Assembly: GCF_026341775.1 (NCBI RefSeq)
Contig: NZ_JAPEOB010000001.1
Span: forward strand, 2,294,001 to 2,358,000
Direction of reading: 5' to 3'
From: Streptomyces sp. NBC_00654
GTDB taxonomy: Bacteria; Actinomycetota; Actinomycetes; Streptomycetales; Streptomycetaceae
DNA: 64,000 nt
A program made the position numbers and the translations under genes. The notes under the pieces were generated by a model, which made no database searches, had not been told where the DNA came from, and saw only the letters and a program-made list of their open reading frames with translations. Of the stretch, positions 8,301 through 17,055 are shown one piece after another (position 1 is the stretch's first letter; every line of letters starts with the position of its first letter).

Positions 8301-9746
8301 ATGACTTCCACCCACGCCTTCTGGCTGGCCGGCCGCCGGGCCACCGGCGAGGACAGCTTCGACGTCACCAATTCCTACGACGGCCGTCTCGTCGGCACGG
8401 TCAGCGTGCCGACCGACGCGCAGGTCGAGGAGGCCGTCGCCGCCGCGCACGCCGTGCGCGAGGAGTTCGCCGCGACCCCGGCGCATGTCCGGGCCGCCGC
8501 GCTCGACCATGTCGTCCGGCGCCTCGGGGAGCGCACCGAGGAGATCGCCCAGCTGATCTCGGCCGAGAACGGCAAGCCCATCAAGTGGGCCCGCGGCGAG
8601 GTCGGCCGCGCCGTCTCCGTGTTCCGCTTCGCCGCCGAGGAGGCCCGCCGCTTCAACGGGGGCGACGCCCAGCGGCTGGACACCGACGCCGGCGGCACCG
8701 GCCGACTGGGGCTCACCCGGCGCTTCCCGCGCGGCGCCGTCCTCGGTATCGCGCCGTTCAACTTCCCGCTCAACCTGAGCGCGCACAAGGTCGCCCCGGC
8801 CATCGCCGTCGGCGCCCCGATCATCCTGAAGCCCGCCCCGGCCACCCCGATCTCCTCGCTGATCCTCGGCGAACTGCTGGCCGAGACCGACCTCCCGGCC
8901 GGTTCCTGGTCCGTGCTGACGGTGCCCAACGAGAAGATGCCCGCCCTGGTCCAGGACGAGCGGCTGCCCGTGATCTCGTTCACCGGCTCGGGCCCGGTCG
9001 GCTACTCGATCATGGAGTCGGTGCCCCGCAAGCACTGCACCCTGGAGCTGGGCGGCAACGGCGCGGCGGTCGTCCTCGGCGACTACGCCTCCGAAGCCGA
9101 CCTGGACTGGGCCGCGACCCGCATCGCGACCTTCTCCAACTACCAGGGCGGCCAGTCCTGCATCTCGGTGCAGCGCGTCATCGCCGACGCCTCGGTCCAC
9201 GACCGGCTGCTCCCGAAGATCGTCTCCGCCGTCGAGGCGCTGGTCACCGGCGACCCCGCCGACGCCACCACCGACGTCGGCCCGCTGGTCAGCGAGGACG
9301 CGGCCAAGCGCGTCGAGTCCTGGGTCGACGAGGCCGTCGCCGCCGGGGCCGAGCTGCTGACGGGCGGCAAGCGCGACGGGGCCACCTACGCCCCCACCGT
9401 GCTCACCGGCCTCCCCGCCGATGTGAAGCTCTCCTGCGAAGAGGTCTTCGGCCCGGTCATGTCCATCCAGAAGGTGGACGGCGAGGCCGAGGCGTTCGCC
9501 GCCGTCAACTCCTCCAAGTACGGCCTTCAGGCAGGCGTCTTCACCCACGACCTGCAGACCGCCTTCCGCGCCCACCGCGCCCTGGAGGTGGGCGGCGTGA
9601 TCATCGGCGACGTCCCCTCGTACCGCGCGGACCAGATGCCGTACGGCGGAGCCAAGCAGTCCGGCGTCGGCCGCGAAGGTGTGCGCTACGCGATGGACGA
9701 CTACACCTACGAGCGCGTCCTGGTCCTCACCGGCCTGGCCCTCTAG
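8301..9746 (+). CDS. NAD(P)-dependent aldehyde dehydrogenase, likely succinate-semialdehyde type
   Basis: 481 residues from the ATG at 8301; the frame opens earlier at 8241 but the upstream part is not conserved-looking. The NAD-binding Rossmann domain, the catalytic Glu (about 249, in ELGGNGA) and the nucleophilic Cys (about 287, in GGQSCISVQ) are all present. The enzyme oxidises an aldehyde to its acid. Given gabT and a PucR regulator next door, succinate semialdehyde or 3-aminopropanal-derived aldehydes are the best guesses. An unusual GGTG insertion precedes the conserved RFPRGAVLGI strand. A strong stem-loop follows the stop codon. The exact substrate is inference. Confidence 0.85.
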   Translation: MTSTHAFWLAGRRATGEDSFDVTNSYDGRLVGTVSVPTDAQVEEAVAAAHAVREEFAATPAHVRAAALDHVVRRLGERTEEIAQLISAENGKPIKWARGEVGRAVSVFRFAAEEARRFNGGDAQRLDTDAGGTGRLGLTRRFPRGAVLGIAPFNFPLNLSAHKVAPAIAVGAPIILKPAPATPISSLILGELLAETDLPAGSWSVLTVPNEKMPALVQDERLPVISFTGSGPVGYSIMESVPRKHCTLELGGNGAAVVLGDYASEADLDWAATRIATFSNYQGGQSCISVQRVIADASVHDRLLPKIVSAVEALVTGDPADATTDVGPLVSEDAAKRVESWVDEAVAAGAELLTGGKRDGATYAPTVLTGLPADVKLSCEEVFGPVMSIQKVDGEAEAFAAVNSSKYGLQAGVFTHDLQTAFRAHRALEVGGVIIGDVPSYRADQMPYGGAKQSGVGREGVRYAMDDYTYERVLVLTGLAL

Positions 9747-9802
9747 GGCCCTCAGGAGCCACCCGCCCGCATTCCGCCTGGACAGCACGACGGCGGGCGG
9801 GG

Positions 9803-9853
9803 GAACGCGAACGGCCCGAACCCACTGTGCGGGGGCTCGGGCCCTTCGCGTTC
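9803..9853 (+). terminator. Stem-loop terminator after the aldehyde dehydrogenase gene
   Basis: A 17-base arm starting GAACGCGAA and its complement ending TTCGCGTTC pair with one mismatch around a 17-base loop. There is no U tract, as is usual for streptomycete terminators. Confidence 0.65.
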
Positions 9854-9981
9854 CCTGCCCCACCGGTGGTGGGCCCGGCCTGGATCGGGTAGATACGGAC
9901 AAGTAGTACCGAGTCCATTGGTACACGTAGAAATCCGTATGTTCCGGTCCATCGGCCCTCACGCGGCGAGGTGAGCTCCTC

Positions 9982-11928
9982 ATGTCCGCCCCACCCCACA
10001 CGTCCGAGATCCCCCGAGTCACCGAGCGCGAAGCGCGCCGCGTGGCCGAGGCCGCCCGCGAGCAGGACTGGCGCAGGCCGAGCTTCGCCAAGGAGCTCTT
10101 CCTGGGCCGCTTCCGGCTCGACCTGATCCACCCGCACCCCCTGCCGCCCCCGGACGACGTCCGGCGCGGCGAGGAGTTCCTGGCCCGGCTGCGCGCATTC
10201 TGCGAGACGCGCGTCGACGGAGCCCTGATCGAGCGCGAGGCGAAGATCCCCGACGAGGTGATCAACGGGCTCAAGGAACTCGGCGCGCTCGGCATGAAGA
10301 TCGACACGAAGTACGGCGGTCTCGGCCTCACCCAGGTGTACTACAACAAGGCGCTCGCCCTCGTCGGATCGGCCAGCCCCTCGCTCGGCGCGCTGCTCTC
10401 GGCCCATCAGTCGATCGGCGTACCGCAGCCACTGAAGATCTTCGGCACCCAGGAACAGAAGGACACCTTCCTGCCCCGGCTGGCCCGCACCGACATCTCG
10501 GCCTTCCTCCTCACCGAACCCGACGTCGGCTCCGACCCGGCCAGGCTCGCCACCTCCGCCGTCCCCGAGGGCGACGACTACGTCCTGGACGGCGTGAAGC
10601 TGTGGACCACCAACGGGGTCGTGGCCGATCTGCTGGTCGTCATGGCCAGGGTGCCCGAGTCCGAGGGGCACCAGGGCGGCATCACCGCGTTCGTCGTCGA
10701 GGCGGACTCCCCGGGCATCACCGTGGAGAACCGCAACGCCTTCATGGGACTGCGCGGCATCGAGAACGGTGTGACCCGCTTCCACCGCGTCCGTGTCCCC
10801 GCCGCCCACCGGATCGGCCCCGAGGGCGCCGGTCTCAAGATCGCCCTCACCACGCTCAACACCGGCCGCCTCTCACTGCCCGCCATGTGCGTCGGCGCCG
10901 GGAAGTGGAGCCTGAAGATCGCCCGTGAATGGTCGGCCGTACGCGAACAGTGGGGCAGGCCGGTCGCCCGGCACGAAGCGGTCGGCGCGAAGATCTCCTT
11001 CATCGCCGCCACCACGTTCGCGCTGGAGGCCGTCGTCGACCTCTCCTCCCAGATGGCCGACGAGAACCGCAACGACATCCGGATCGAGGCCGCCCTCGCC
11101 AAGCTGTACGGCTCCGAGATGGGCTGCCTGATCGCCGACGAACTGGTCCAGATCCGCGGCGGCCGCGGCTTCGAGACCGCCGACTCCCTGGCCGCCCGGG
11201 GCGAACGGGCCGTCCCGGCCGAGCAGCTCCTGCGCGACCTGCGGATCAACCGGATCTTCGAGGGCTCCACCGAGATCATGCACCTGCTGATCGCCCGGGA
11301 GGCCGTCGACGCCCATCTGAAGGTCGCGGGCGACCTCATCGACCCGGACAAACCGCTGTCGGCCAAGGCCAGGGCGGGCGCCAACGCCGCCGGGTTCTAC
11401 GCCCGCTGGCTCCCCGGACTGGTCGCCGGACCGGGCCAGCTCCCGCGGACCTACGGCGAGTTCCACCCCGCGGGCCACCCCGACCTCTCCGCCCACCTGC
11501 GCTACGTCGAACGCTCCGCCCGCAAACTGGCCCGGTCCACCTTCTACGCGATGTCCCGCTGGCAGGGCCGGATGGAGACCAAACAGGGCTTCCTCGGCCG
11601 GATCGTCGACATCGGCGCCGAACTCTTCGCGATGAGCGCCGCCTGCGTGCGCGCCGAACTGCTGCGCACGAGCGGCGACCACGGCCGGGAGGCGTACCAG
11701 CTCGCCGACGCCTTCTGCCACCAGTCCCGGATCCGGGCCGAGGAGCTCTTCACCCGCCTCTGGTCCAACACCGACGACCTCGACCGCCGGGTGGTCGACG
11801 GCGTGCTGGCCGGTACGTACACCTGGCTGGAGGAGGGCGTCGTCGACCCGAGCGGCGACGGCCCCTGGATCGCCGACGCCACCCCGGGAGCGTCCACGAA
11901 GGAGAACCTGCACCGGCCGATCCGCTGA
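9982..11928 (+). CDS. Acyl-CoA dehydrogenase family protein
   Basis: 648 residues, longer than the usual 380-residue enzymes. The N-terminal about 70 residues are extra. The all-helical, beta-barrel and helical core follows (about 70-440), with LLTEPDVGSDPA in the FAD/acyl-binding region and the C-terminal signature NRIFEGSTEIM (about 423-433). A further 200-residue helical C-terminal domain follows, as in VLCAD/ACAD9-like enzymes. It would oxidise an acyl-CoA to the 2-enoyl form with transfer of electrons to an electron-transfer flavoprotein. AGGTGAGC about nine bases before the ATG at 9982 is a good ribosome-binding site. Substrate chain length is not readable. Confidence 0.88.
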   Translation: MSAPPHTSEIPRVTEREARRVAEAAREQDWRRPSFAKELFLGRFRLDLIHPHPLPPPDDVRRGEEFLARLRAFCETRVDGALIEREAKIPDEVINGLKELGALGMKIDTKYGGLGLTQVYYNKALALVGSASPSLGALLSAHQSIGVPQPLKIFGTQEQKDTFLPRLARTDISAFLLTEPDVGSDPARLATSAVPEGDDYVLDGVKLWTTNGVVADLLVVMARVPESEGHQGGITAFVVEADSPGITVENRNAFMGLRGIENGVTRFHRVRVPAAHRIGPEGAGLKIALTTLNTGRLSLPAMCVGAGKWSLKIAREWSAVREQWGRPVARHEAVGAKISFIAATTFALEAVVDLSSQMADENRNDIRIEAALAKLYGSEMGCLIADELVQIRGGRGFETADSLAARGERAVPAEQLLRDLRINRIFEGSTEIMHLLIAREAVDAHLKVAGDLIDPDKPLSAKARAGANAAGFYARWLPGLVAGPGQLPRTYGEFHPAGHPDLSAHLRYVERSARKLARSTFYAMSRWQGRMETKQGFLGRIVDIGAELFAMSAACVRAELLRTSGDHGREAYQLADAFCHQSRIRAEELFTRLWSNTDDLDRRVVDGVLAGTYTWLEEGVVDPSGDGPWIADATPGASTKENLHRPIR

Positions 11929-12022
11929 GCGGCGGGTCCCCGCGGGGACAGCCCGGAAGGGACGCGTCCACCCGCCGGACGCGTCCCGCCCGGCCGCCCG
12001 GCACACGGCAGAATGACGGACC

Positions 12023-13279
12023 GTGACCGTCATCGACATCCCCGGCTCCAAGTCCGTCACCGCGCGCGCCCTCTTCCTGGCCGCCGCGGCGAAGGGCACC
12101 ACCACCCTCCTGCGCCCCCTGCGCTCGGACGACACCGAGGGCTTCACCGAAGGGCTGGACCGCCTCGGGTACGCGGTCACCCGCGAAGCGGACCGCTGGC
12201 ACATCGAGGGCCGCCCGGCCGGGCCCGCCGCCACCGACGCCGACGTCTACTGCCGGGACGGCGCCACCACCGCCCGCTTCCTGCCCACCCTCGCGGCGGC
12301 CGCCGCCTCCGGAACGTACCGCTTCGACGCCTCCGCACAGATGCGCCGCCGCCCGCTCGCCCCGCTCACCGAGGCGCTGCGCACCCTCGGTGTGGACCTG
12401 CGGCACGACGGGGCCGAGGGCCACCACCCGCTGACCATCCGCTCCGCCGGCATCAGGGGCGGCGAACTGACCCTGGACGCCGGGGAGTCGTCGCAGTACC
12501 TCACGGCCCTGCTGATGCTCGGCCCGCTCACCGCCGAGGGCCTGCGGATCGAGGTCACCGAGCTGGTCTCGGCGCCGTACATCGAGATCACCCTCGCGAT
12601 GATGCGGAGCTTCGGCGTCGAGGTCGCCCGTCGGGGGAACACTTTCACCGTCCCGCCCGGCGGCTACCGGGCCACCACCTACGCCGTGGAGCCCGACGCG
12701 TCCACCGCGAGCTACTTCTTCGCCGCGGCGGCCCTCGCCGGCCGTGAGGTCACCGTCCCCGGGCTCGGCACCGGCGCGCTCCAGGGCGATCTGCGCTTCG
12801 CCGACGTCCTGCGGCGGATGGGCGCCGAGGTCCGCACGACGGCCGACGGCACCACCGTCCGCTCCGACGGAACCCTGCGCGGGCTCACCGTCAACATGCG
12901 CGACATCTCCGACACCATGCCGACGCTCGCCGCCATCGCGCCCTACGCGGACGCGCCGGTACGGATCGAGGACGTCGCCAACACCCGGGTCAAGGAGTGC
13001 GACCGGCTGGAGGCGTGCGCCGGGAACCTGCGCCGCATGGGCATCACCGTTCACACCGGCCACGACTGGATCGAGATCCACCCCGGCACCCCGCGGCCCA
13101 CGGAGATCGCCACGCACGGCGATCACCGCATCGTCATGTCGTTCGCGGTCGCCGGACTGCGGACGCGGGGCCTGACGTACGACGACCCCGGCTGTGTCCG
13201 CAAGACGTTCCCGCAGTTCCACGAGGTCTTCGCCGGATTCGCGGGACCGGCCGGGGGACGGACGGACACCGCCGGCTGA
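12023..13279 (+). CDS. aroA: 3-phosphoshikimate 1-carboxyvinyltransferase (EPSP synthase) family protein
   Basis: 418 residues with the EPSP synthase landmarks: PGSKS (7-11), a QYLTALL strand (158-164), DASTASYF (225-232), a likely catalytic Asp (297), RVKECDRL (322-329) and GDHRIVMSF (366-374). The family joins phosphoenolpyruvate to shikimate 3-phosphate in chorismate synthesis. The segment equivalent to GNAGTAMR reads CRDGATTAR (77-85), which puts Ala81 where Escherichia coli has Gly96. The start is the GTG at 12023: an in-frame TGA three codons upstream rules out anything longer, and no Shine-Dalgarno is visible, so a leaderless message is possible. Streptomycetes usually carry another canonical aroA, so this may be a second copy or a divergent paralogue. 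Confidence 0.82.
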   Translation: MTVIDIPGSKSVTARALFLAAAAKGTTTLLRPLRSDDTEGFTEGLDRLGYAVTREADRWHIEGRPAGPAATDADVYCRDGATTARFLPTLAAAAASGTYRFDASAQMRRRPLAPLTEALRTLGVDLRHDGAEGHHPLTIRSAGIRGGELTLDAGESSQYLTALLMLGPLTAEGLRIEVTELVSAPYIEITLAMMRSFGVEVARRGNTFTVPPGGYRATTYAVEPDASTASYFFAAAALAGREVTVPGLGTGALQGDLRFADVLRRMGAEVRTTADGTTVRSDGTLRGLTVNMRDISDTMPTLAAIAPYADAPVRIEDVANTRVKECDRLEACAGNLRRMGITVHTGHDWIEIHPGTPRPTEIATHGDHRIVMSFAVAGLRTRGLTYDDPGCVRKTFPQFHEVFAGFAGPAGGRTDTAG

Positions 13280-13284
13280 GGTTT

Positions 13285-13340
13285 CCGGGGCCCGCCGTCC
13301 GGGGCCCGCCGTCCGGGGCCCGCCGTCCGGGGCCTGCCGT
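13285..13340. repeat. Four tandem copies of a 14-bp unit
   Basis: CCGGGGCCCGCCGT is repeated head to tail at 13285, 13299, 13313 and 13327 (the last with C to T), followed by a decayed partial copy. It begins five bases after the aroA-family stop codon. Confidence 0.85.
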
Positions 13341-13444
13341 CCGGGGGTCCGGGGCCCGGGGCCCGTTCCCGTCTCCGTGCGCCGCTCCCACCCGATCGGA
13401 AAACGCTCGGGTCCGCCCGCCCCCGGACGGCTACGCTCACGTCC

Positions 13445-13939
13445 ATGATGTCCCGCGACGATCTTCTGTCCGTCCTCGCTCTGCTGCGCGACGCGGGCAC
13501 CGATGTGGTGCTCGGCGGAGGCTGGGGCATCGACGCCCTGCTCGGCGAGCAGACCCGCGAACACCGCGATGCCGATCTCCTGCACGACCGCGAGCAGGAG
13601 CCCGCCCTCATCGCCGCTCTGACGGCGGCCGGATACACCGAGACGCTCGACCGGCGCCCCGCGCGCTTCGTCTACAGCCACCCCTCGGGTCTGGAGATCG
13701 ACCTGCACCCGCTGGCGTACGCCCCCGACGGCTCGGCGGTCCAGTCCTCGCTCGACCCCGCGGAGCCCTACCGCTACCCGGCCGAGTGCTTCGTCACCGG
13801 CACCGTCGGGGGCACCGAGGTGCGCTGCCTCTCGGCCGAGCAGCAGGTGCTGTTCCACCAGGGCTACGAGCCGGCCGACCGGGACCGCCAGGACATGGAG
13901 CGGCTGCGCCTGAGGTTCGGCGTCGAGGCGCACATCTGA
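13445..13939 (+). CDS. Nucleotidyltransferase, aminoglycoside/lincosamide adenylyltransferase-like
   Basis: 164 residues. The GGGWGIDALLG segment (24-34) followed by HRDADL (40-45) and LEIDLHPL (83-90) matches the polymerase-beta-like fold of ANT(2'')-type and lincosamide nucleotidyltransferases; the three metal-binding acids would be Asp42, Asp44 and Asp86. These enzymes transfer AMP from ATP to a hydroxyl group of the drug. All catalytic acids are intact, so it should be active, but chromosomal members often have no known resistance role. There is no Shine-Dalgarno before the ATG at 13445; TACGCT lies eight bases upstream, consistent with a leaderless transcript. An ATG at 13448 is equally possible. 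Confidence 0.75.
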   Translation: MMSRDDLLSVLALLRDAGTDVVLGGGWGIDALLGEQTREHRDADLLHDREQEPALIAALTAAGYTETLDRRPARFVYSHPSGLEIDLHPLAYAPDGSAVQSSLDPAEPYRYPAECFVTGTVGGTEVRCLSAEQQVLFHQGYEPADRDRQDMERLRLRFGVEAHI

Positions 13940-13990
13940 ACCGTGCGTCGGTGCGGTGGGGTGCGGTGCGGTGCGGTGGGGCGGGCAGGA

Positions 13991-15646
13991 TCAGGACGAC
14001 GGCCCCACCACCGCCTTGGACGACAGCCGTCCGCCGGTGAAGCACAACCGGTAGGCGTCCGAGGACATCGGCGCCGTGCTGTAGTACACGCAGTCCGCCC
14101 CGGCGGGTGCCTCACCCGCCCCGGACGGCGGCTCGCCCCGGGTCATCGCGGGCAGCCGCTCCGACACATCGGCGTGCGGCTCGCCCACGGTCAGGCGGGT
14201 GTACCGCCCACCGTCCAGGACCGCGAAGGACGAGCCGGCCACACTGGCCGGGACCACCAGGACGAGTGCTCCGGCGACGACCGCGAGCGGCGCCCGCACG
14301 GTCAGCGCGAGCAGCCGGCGCACCTGGCGTCCGGCCCGTTCCAGTTCGACGGCGGACGGTGCGGGCTCCGGCACGGCGTCACTCCAGGAACCGGCCACGG
14401 CCACGGCCACGGTCCCGGTCCCGGTCCCGGCGCCCGAGTTGGCCGCCGGTCCTGCGGGCGACTCGGCGGGCAGCTCGGCGACGACCCGGAAGCCGCCCCG
14501 GGGCGTGGGCCCGGAGACCAGCGTGCCGCCTGCCAGCCGTACGCGTTCGCCGAGCCCGACGAGCCCCGTCGCGCCGGAGGCGACCCCGGGCAGAGCACCG
14601 GACCTCGACGCCTCGTTCACCACCGCGACGCCGACCCGTCCGCCGCTCCGCGCCAGCTCGACACGGACCGCGGCGCCCGGGGCGTGCTTGACCGCGTTGG
14701 TCAGGCCCCCCTGGACGACCCGGTGCACCGCGAGGGCGGTCGTCCTCGGCAGCCCCTCGGTGATCCGGTCCGCGCTCTCCTCGCCCGAGGGGGCGTACGA
14801 GACCGCGACCCCGCACGCACGCGCCCCCTCCACCAGGGCGCCGAGGGACTCCCCGGCCGCGGGGCGGTCCTCCGTGCCCAGTACGCCTACGATCTCGCGC
14901 AGCCTTCCGGTCGCCGCCGCCGCGGCCTCCCTCAGCTCACCGGCGGCCGCCCGCCCTCCGGGCCCCAGCGCGGGGTTCAGCTCCAGCGCCGCGGCCCGGA
15001 CCGCGAGCAGGGTCAGCTCATGGCCGAGCGAGTCGTGCATGTCGCCCGCGATCCGGGCCTGTTCCGCGATCCGGGTCCGGTCGGCGACCGCCCGCCGCTC
15101 GCTCGCCACCAGACCGGCCACCCGCCGCCCGGTGGAGATCAGCTCGGTGTACCGCCTGCGGTGGCGGCCGAGCAGCCAGGGCAGCAACAGCAGAACCAGC
15201 AGCTCCAGGGACACCCGGCCCAGCACCGCCGCGGGCCGGTCCCACGGCTCCCGCGTGAGGCAGGCGCACGCCAGGACGCCCGCCACCGGCAGCACCGCAC
15301 CGGCGAGGGACAGCGGCGCGGGCCGGGCGGCGGACGGCCGGGACCCCGCGAGGAAGACGAAGACCGCCAGCGCCCCCCAGTACACGGGCGCGAGCGACCC
15401 CGTACCCGACCACAGGCCCAGCAGCACCGGCACACTCGACGCGGCGAGCGGCCACCGCCGCGAGACCCCCACGGCGGCCCCCAGCAGGGGCACCGCGACC
15501 GCCGCCTCGGCCCGGTGACCGCTCCCCAGGACGACGGCGGACATCACCACGGGAGCGCAGAGCACGAGCCACAGCCCGGTGCGGCGGAGGAAGGACGGGC
15601 GGACGGACCGGCGGAGGGAGCATCGGCGGTGCGGACGGCGCATCAC
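13991..15646 (-). CDS. Orphan sensor histidine kinase with C-terminal membrane anchor and exported domain
   Basis: 551 residues. There are about five N-terminal hydrophobic helices (23-160), then a HisKA_3 dimerisation domain with phospho-acceptor His204 (MHDSLGHE). An HATPase domain follows with the N box at GGLTNAVKH (Asn316) and G box GLVGLGERV (361-369), so it belongs to the NarL/DesK-type class. Uncommonly, the chain continues for 150 residues past the ATPase domain: a Gly/Ala/Pro linker, another hydrophobic helix (452-470) and about 80 outside residues containing two Cys (519 and 535). No response regulator gene adjoins. The GTG at 15646 is immediately followed by an ATG at 15643; neither has a clear ribosome site. 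Confidence 0.85.
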   Translation of the reverse strand: MMRRPHRRCSLRRSVRPSFLRRTGLWLVLCAPVVMSAVVLGSGHRAEAAVAVPLLGAAVGVSRRWPLAASSVPVLLGLWSGTGSLAPVYWGALAVFVFLAGSRPSAARPAPLSLAGAVLPVAGVLACACLTREPWDRPAAVLGRVSLELLVLLLLPWLLGRHRRRYTELISTGRRVAGLVASERRAVADRTRIAEQARIAGDMHDSLGHELTLLAVRAAALELNPALGPGGRAAAGELREAAAAATGRLREIVGVLGTEDRPAAGESLGALVEGARACGVAVSYAPSGEESADRITEGLPRTTALAVHRVVQGGLTNAVKHAPGAAVRVELARSGGRVGVAVVNEASRSGALPGVASGATGLVGLGERVRLAGGTLVSGPTPRGGFRVVAELPAESPAGPAANSGAGTGTGTVAVAVAGSWSDAVPEPAPSAVELERAGRQVRRLLALTVRAPLAVVAGALVLVVPASVAGSSFAVLDGGRYTRLTVGEPHADVSERLPAMTRGEPPSGAGEAPAGADCVYYSTAPMSSDAYRLCFTGGRLSSKAVVGPSS

Positions 15647-15801
15647 TTCAGGATGGGTGTTCCGCGGGCGCCCGGGGTCGGACGGAAGCAGGAGACCGCA
15701 TCAGACCTGAGAACGACCCGGACCGGGAAAACCCGCGCCGCGCGAGGGCCGACGGGGACGCCCTGTCCACGCGCACAGGCGATGCGGCAACAATGGGGGG
15801 C

Positions 15802-17055
15802 ATGAGCGACAGCCCTGCCCCCCTCGCCGACCCGCATCTCGTCTTCGACGCCGCAGAAGGACGCCGGGATCTCGTGATCCTCGGCTCCACCGGGTCCATC
15901 GGCACCCAGGCCATCGACCTGGTGCTGCGCAACCCCGACCGCTTCCGGGTCACCGCGCTCTCGGCCGCGGGCGGCCGGGTCGCCCTCCTCGCCGAGCAGG
16001 CACACACACTCCGGGTGGCCACGGTGGCGGTCGCCGCCGAGGACGCGGTCCCCGCCCTGCGCGAGGCGTTGCGGGAGCGGTACGGAGCCGGGGAGCCGCT
16101 CCCCGAGATCCTGGCCGGACCCGACGCGGCCACCCACCTCGCCGCGAGCGACTGCCACACCGTGCTGAACGGGATCACCGGCTCCATCGGGCTGGCCCCG
16201 ACCCTCGCCGCACTGGAGGCGGGCCGCACGCTCGCCCTCGCCAACAAGGAGTCGCTGATCGTCGGCGGCCCGCTGGTGAAGGCACTCGCCGCCCCGGGCC
16301 AGATCATCCCGGTCGACTCCGAGCACGCCGCGCTCTTCCAGGCACTCGCCGCCGGGACCCGCGCCGATGTCCGCAAGCTCGTCGTCACGGCCTCCGGCGG
16401 TCCCTTCCGCGGCCGGACGAGGAGCGACCTGGCCGATGTCACCCGGGAGCAGGCCCTCGCCCACCCGACCTGGGCCATGGGCCCGGTCATCACGATCAAC
16501 TCGGCGACCCTCGTCAACAAGGGACTGGAAGTCATCGAGGCGCATCTCCTCTACGACATTCCGTTCGACCGGATCGAGGTCGTGGTCCATCCCCAGTCGT
16601 ACGTGCATTCCATGGTGGAGTTCACCGACGGCTCCACGCTCGCCCAGGCCACCCCGCCGGACATGCGCGGCCCGATCGCCATCGGCCTCGGCTGGCCCCT
16701 GCGCGTCCCGGACGCCGCACCCGCCTTCGACTGGACGAAGGCCTCCAGCTGGGAGTTCTACCCCCTGGACAACGAGGCGTTCCCGTCCGTCGGACTCGCC
16801 AGGCACGTCGGCACGCTCGGCGGCACCGCGCCCGCCGTGTTCAACGCCGCGAACGAGGAGTGCGTGGACGCGTTCCTCGCGGGACGGCTGCCGTTCAACG
16901 GAATCATGGATACGGTCACCGAGGTGGTGACCGAACACGGCACCCCCGCCCCGGGAACTTCGCTGACGGTCGCGGACGTCCTCGATGCGGAGACCTGGGC
17001 CCGTGCCCGGTCCCGGGAACTCTCGGCGAAAGCGACAGCGGAGGCGCGCGCATGA
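15802..17055 (+). CDS. dxr: 1-deoxy-D-xylulose 5-phosphate reductoisomerase
   Basis: About 417 residues. [12 protein letters not shown] near the N-terminus is the NADPH-binding GSTGSIG motif. [12 protein letters not shown] and VDSEHAAL carry the conserved Lys-Glu and metal-binding Asp and Glu of the family, and MDWTKA-like substrate residues appear near 320. The enzyme makes 2-C-methyl-D-erythritol 4-phosphate, the first committed step of the MEP isoprenoid pathway; ispG lies 1.5 kb downstream. An ATG at 15793 gives a start three codons longer. AACAAT seven bases before 15802 and the absence of a spaced Shine-Dalgarno suggest a leaderless message. The stop overlaps the start of the protease gene in an ATGA. 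Confidence 0.95.
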   Translation: MSDSPAPLADPHLVFDAAEGRRDLVILGSTGSIGTQAIDLVLRNPDRFRVTALSAAGGRVALLAEQAHTLRVATVAVAAEDAVPALREALRERYGAGEPLPEILAGPDAATHLAASDCHTVLNGITGSIGLAPTLAALEAGRTLALANKESLIVGGPLVKALAAPGQIIPVDSEHAALFQALAAGTRADVRKLVVTASGGPFRGRTRSDLADVTREQALAHPTWAMGPVITINSATLVNKGLEVIEAHLLYDIPFDRIEVVVHPQSYVHSMVEFTDGSTLAQATPPDMRGPIAIGLGWPLRVPDAAPAFDWTKASSWEFYPLDNEAFPSVGLARHVGTLGGTAPAVFNAANEECVDAFLAGRLPFNGIMDTVTEVVTEHGTPAPGTSLTVADVLDAETWARARSRELSAKATAEARA

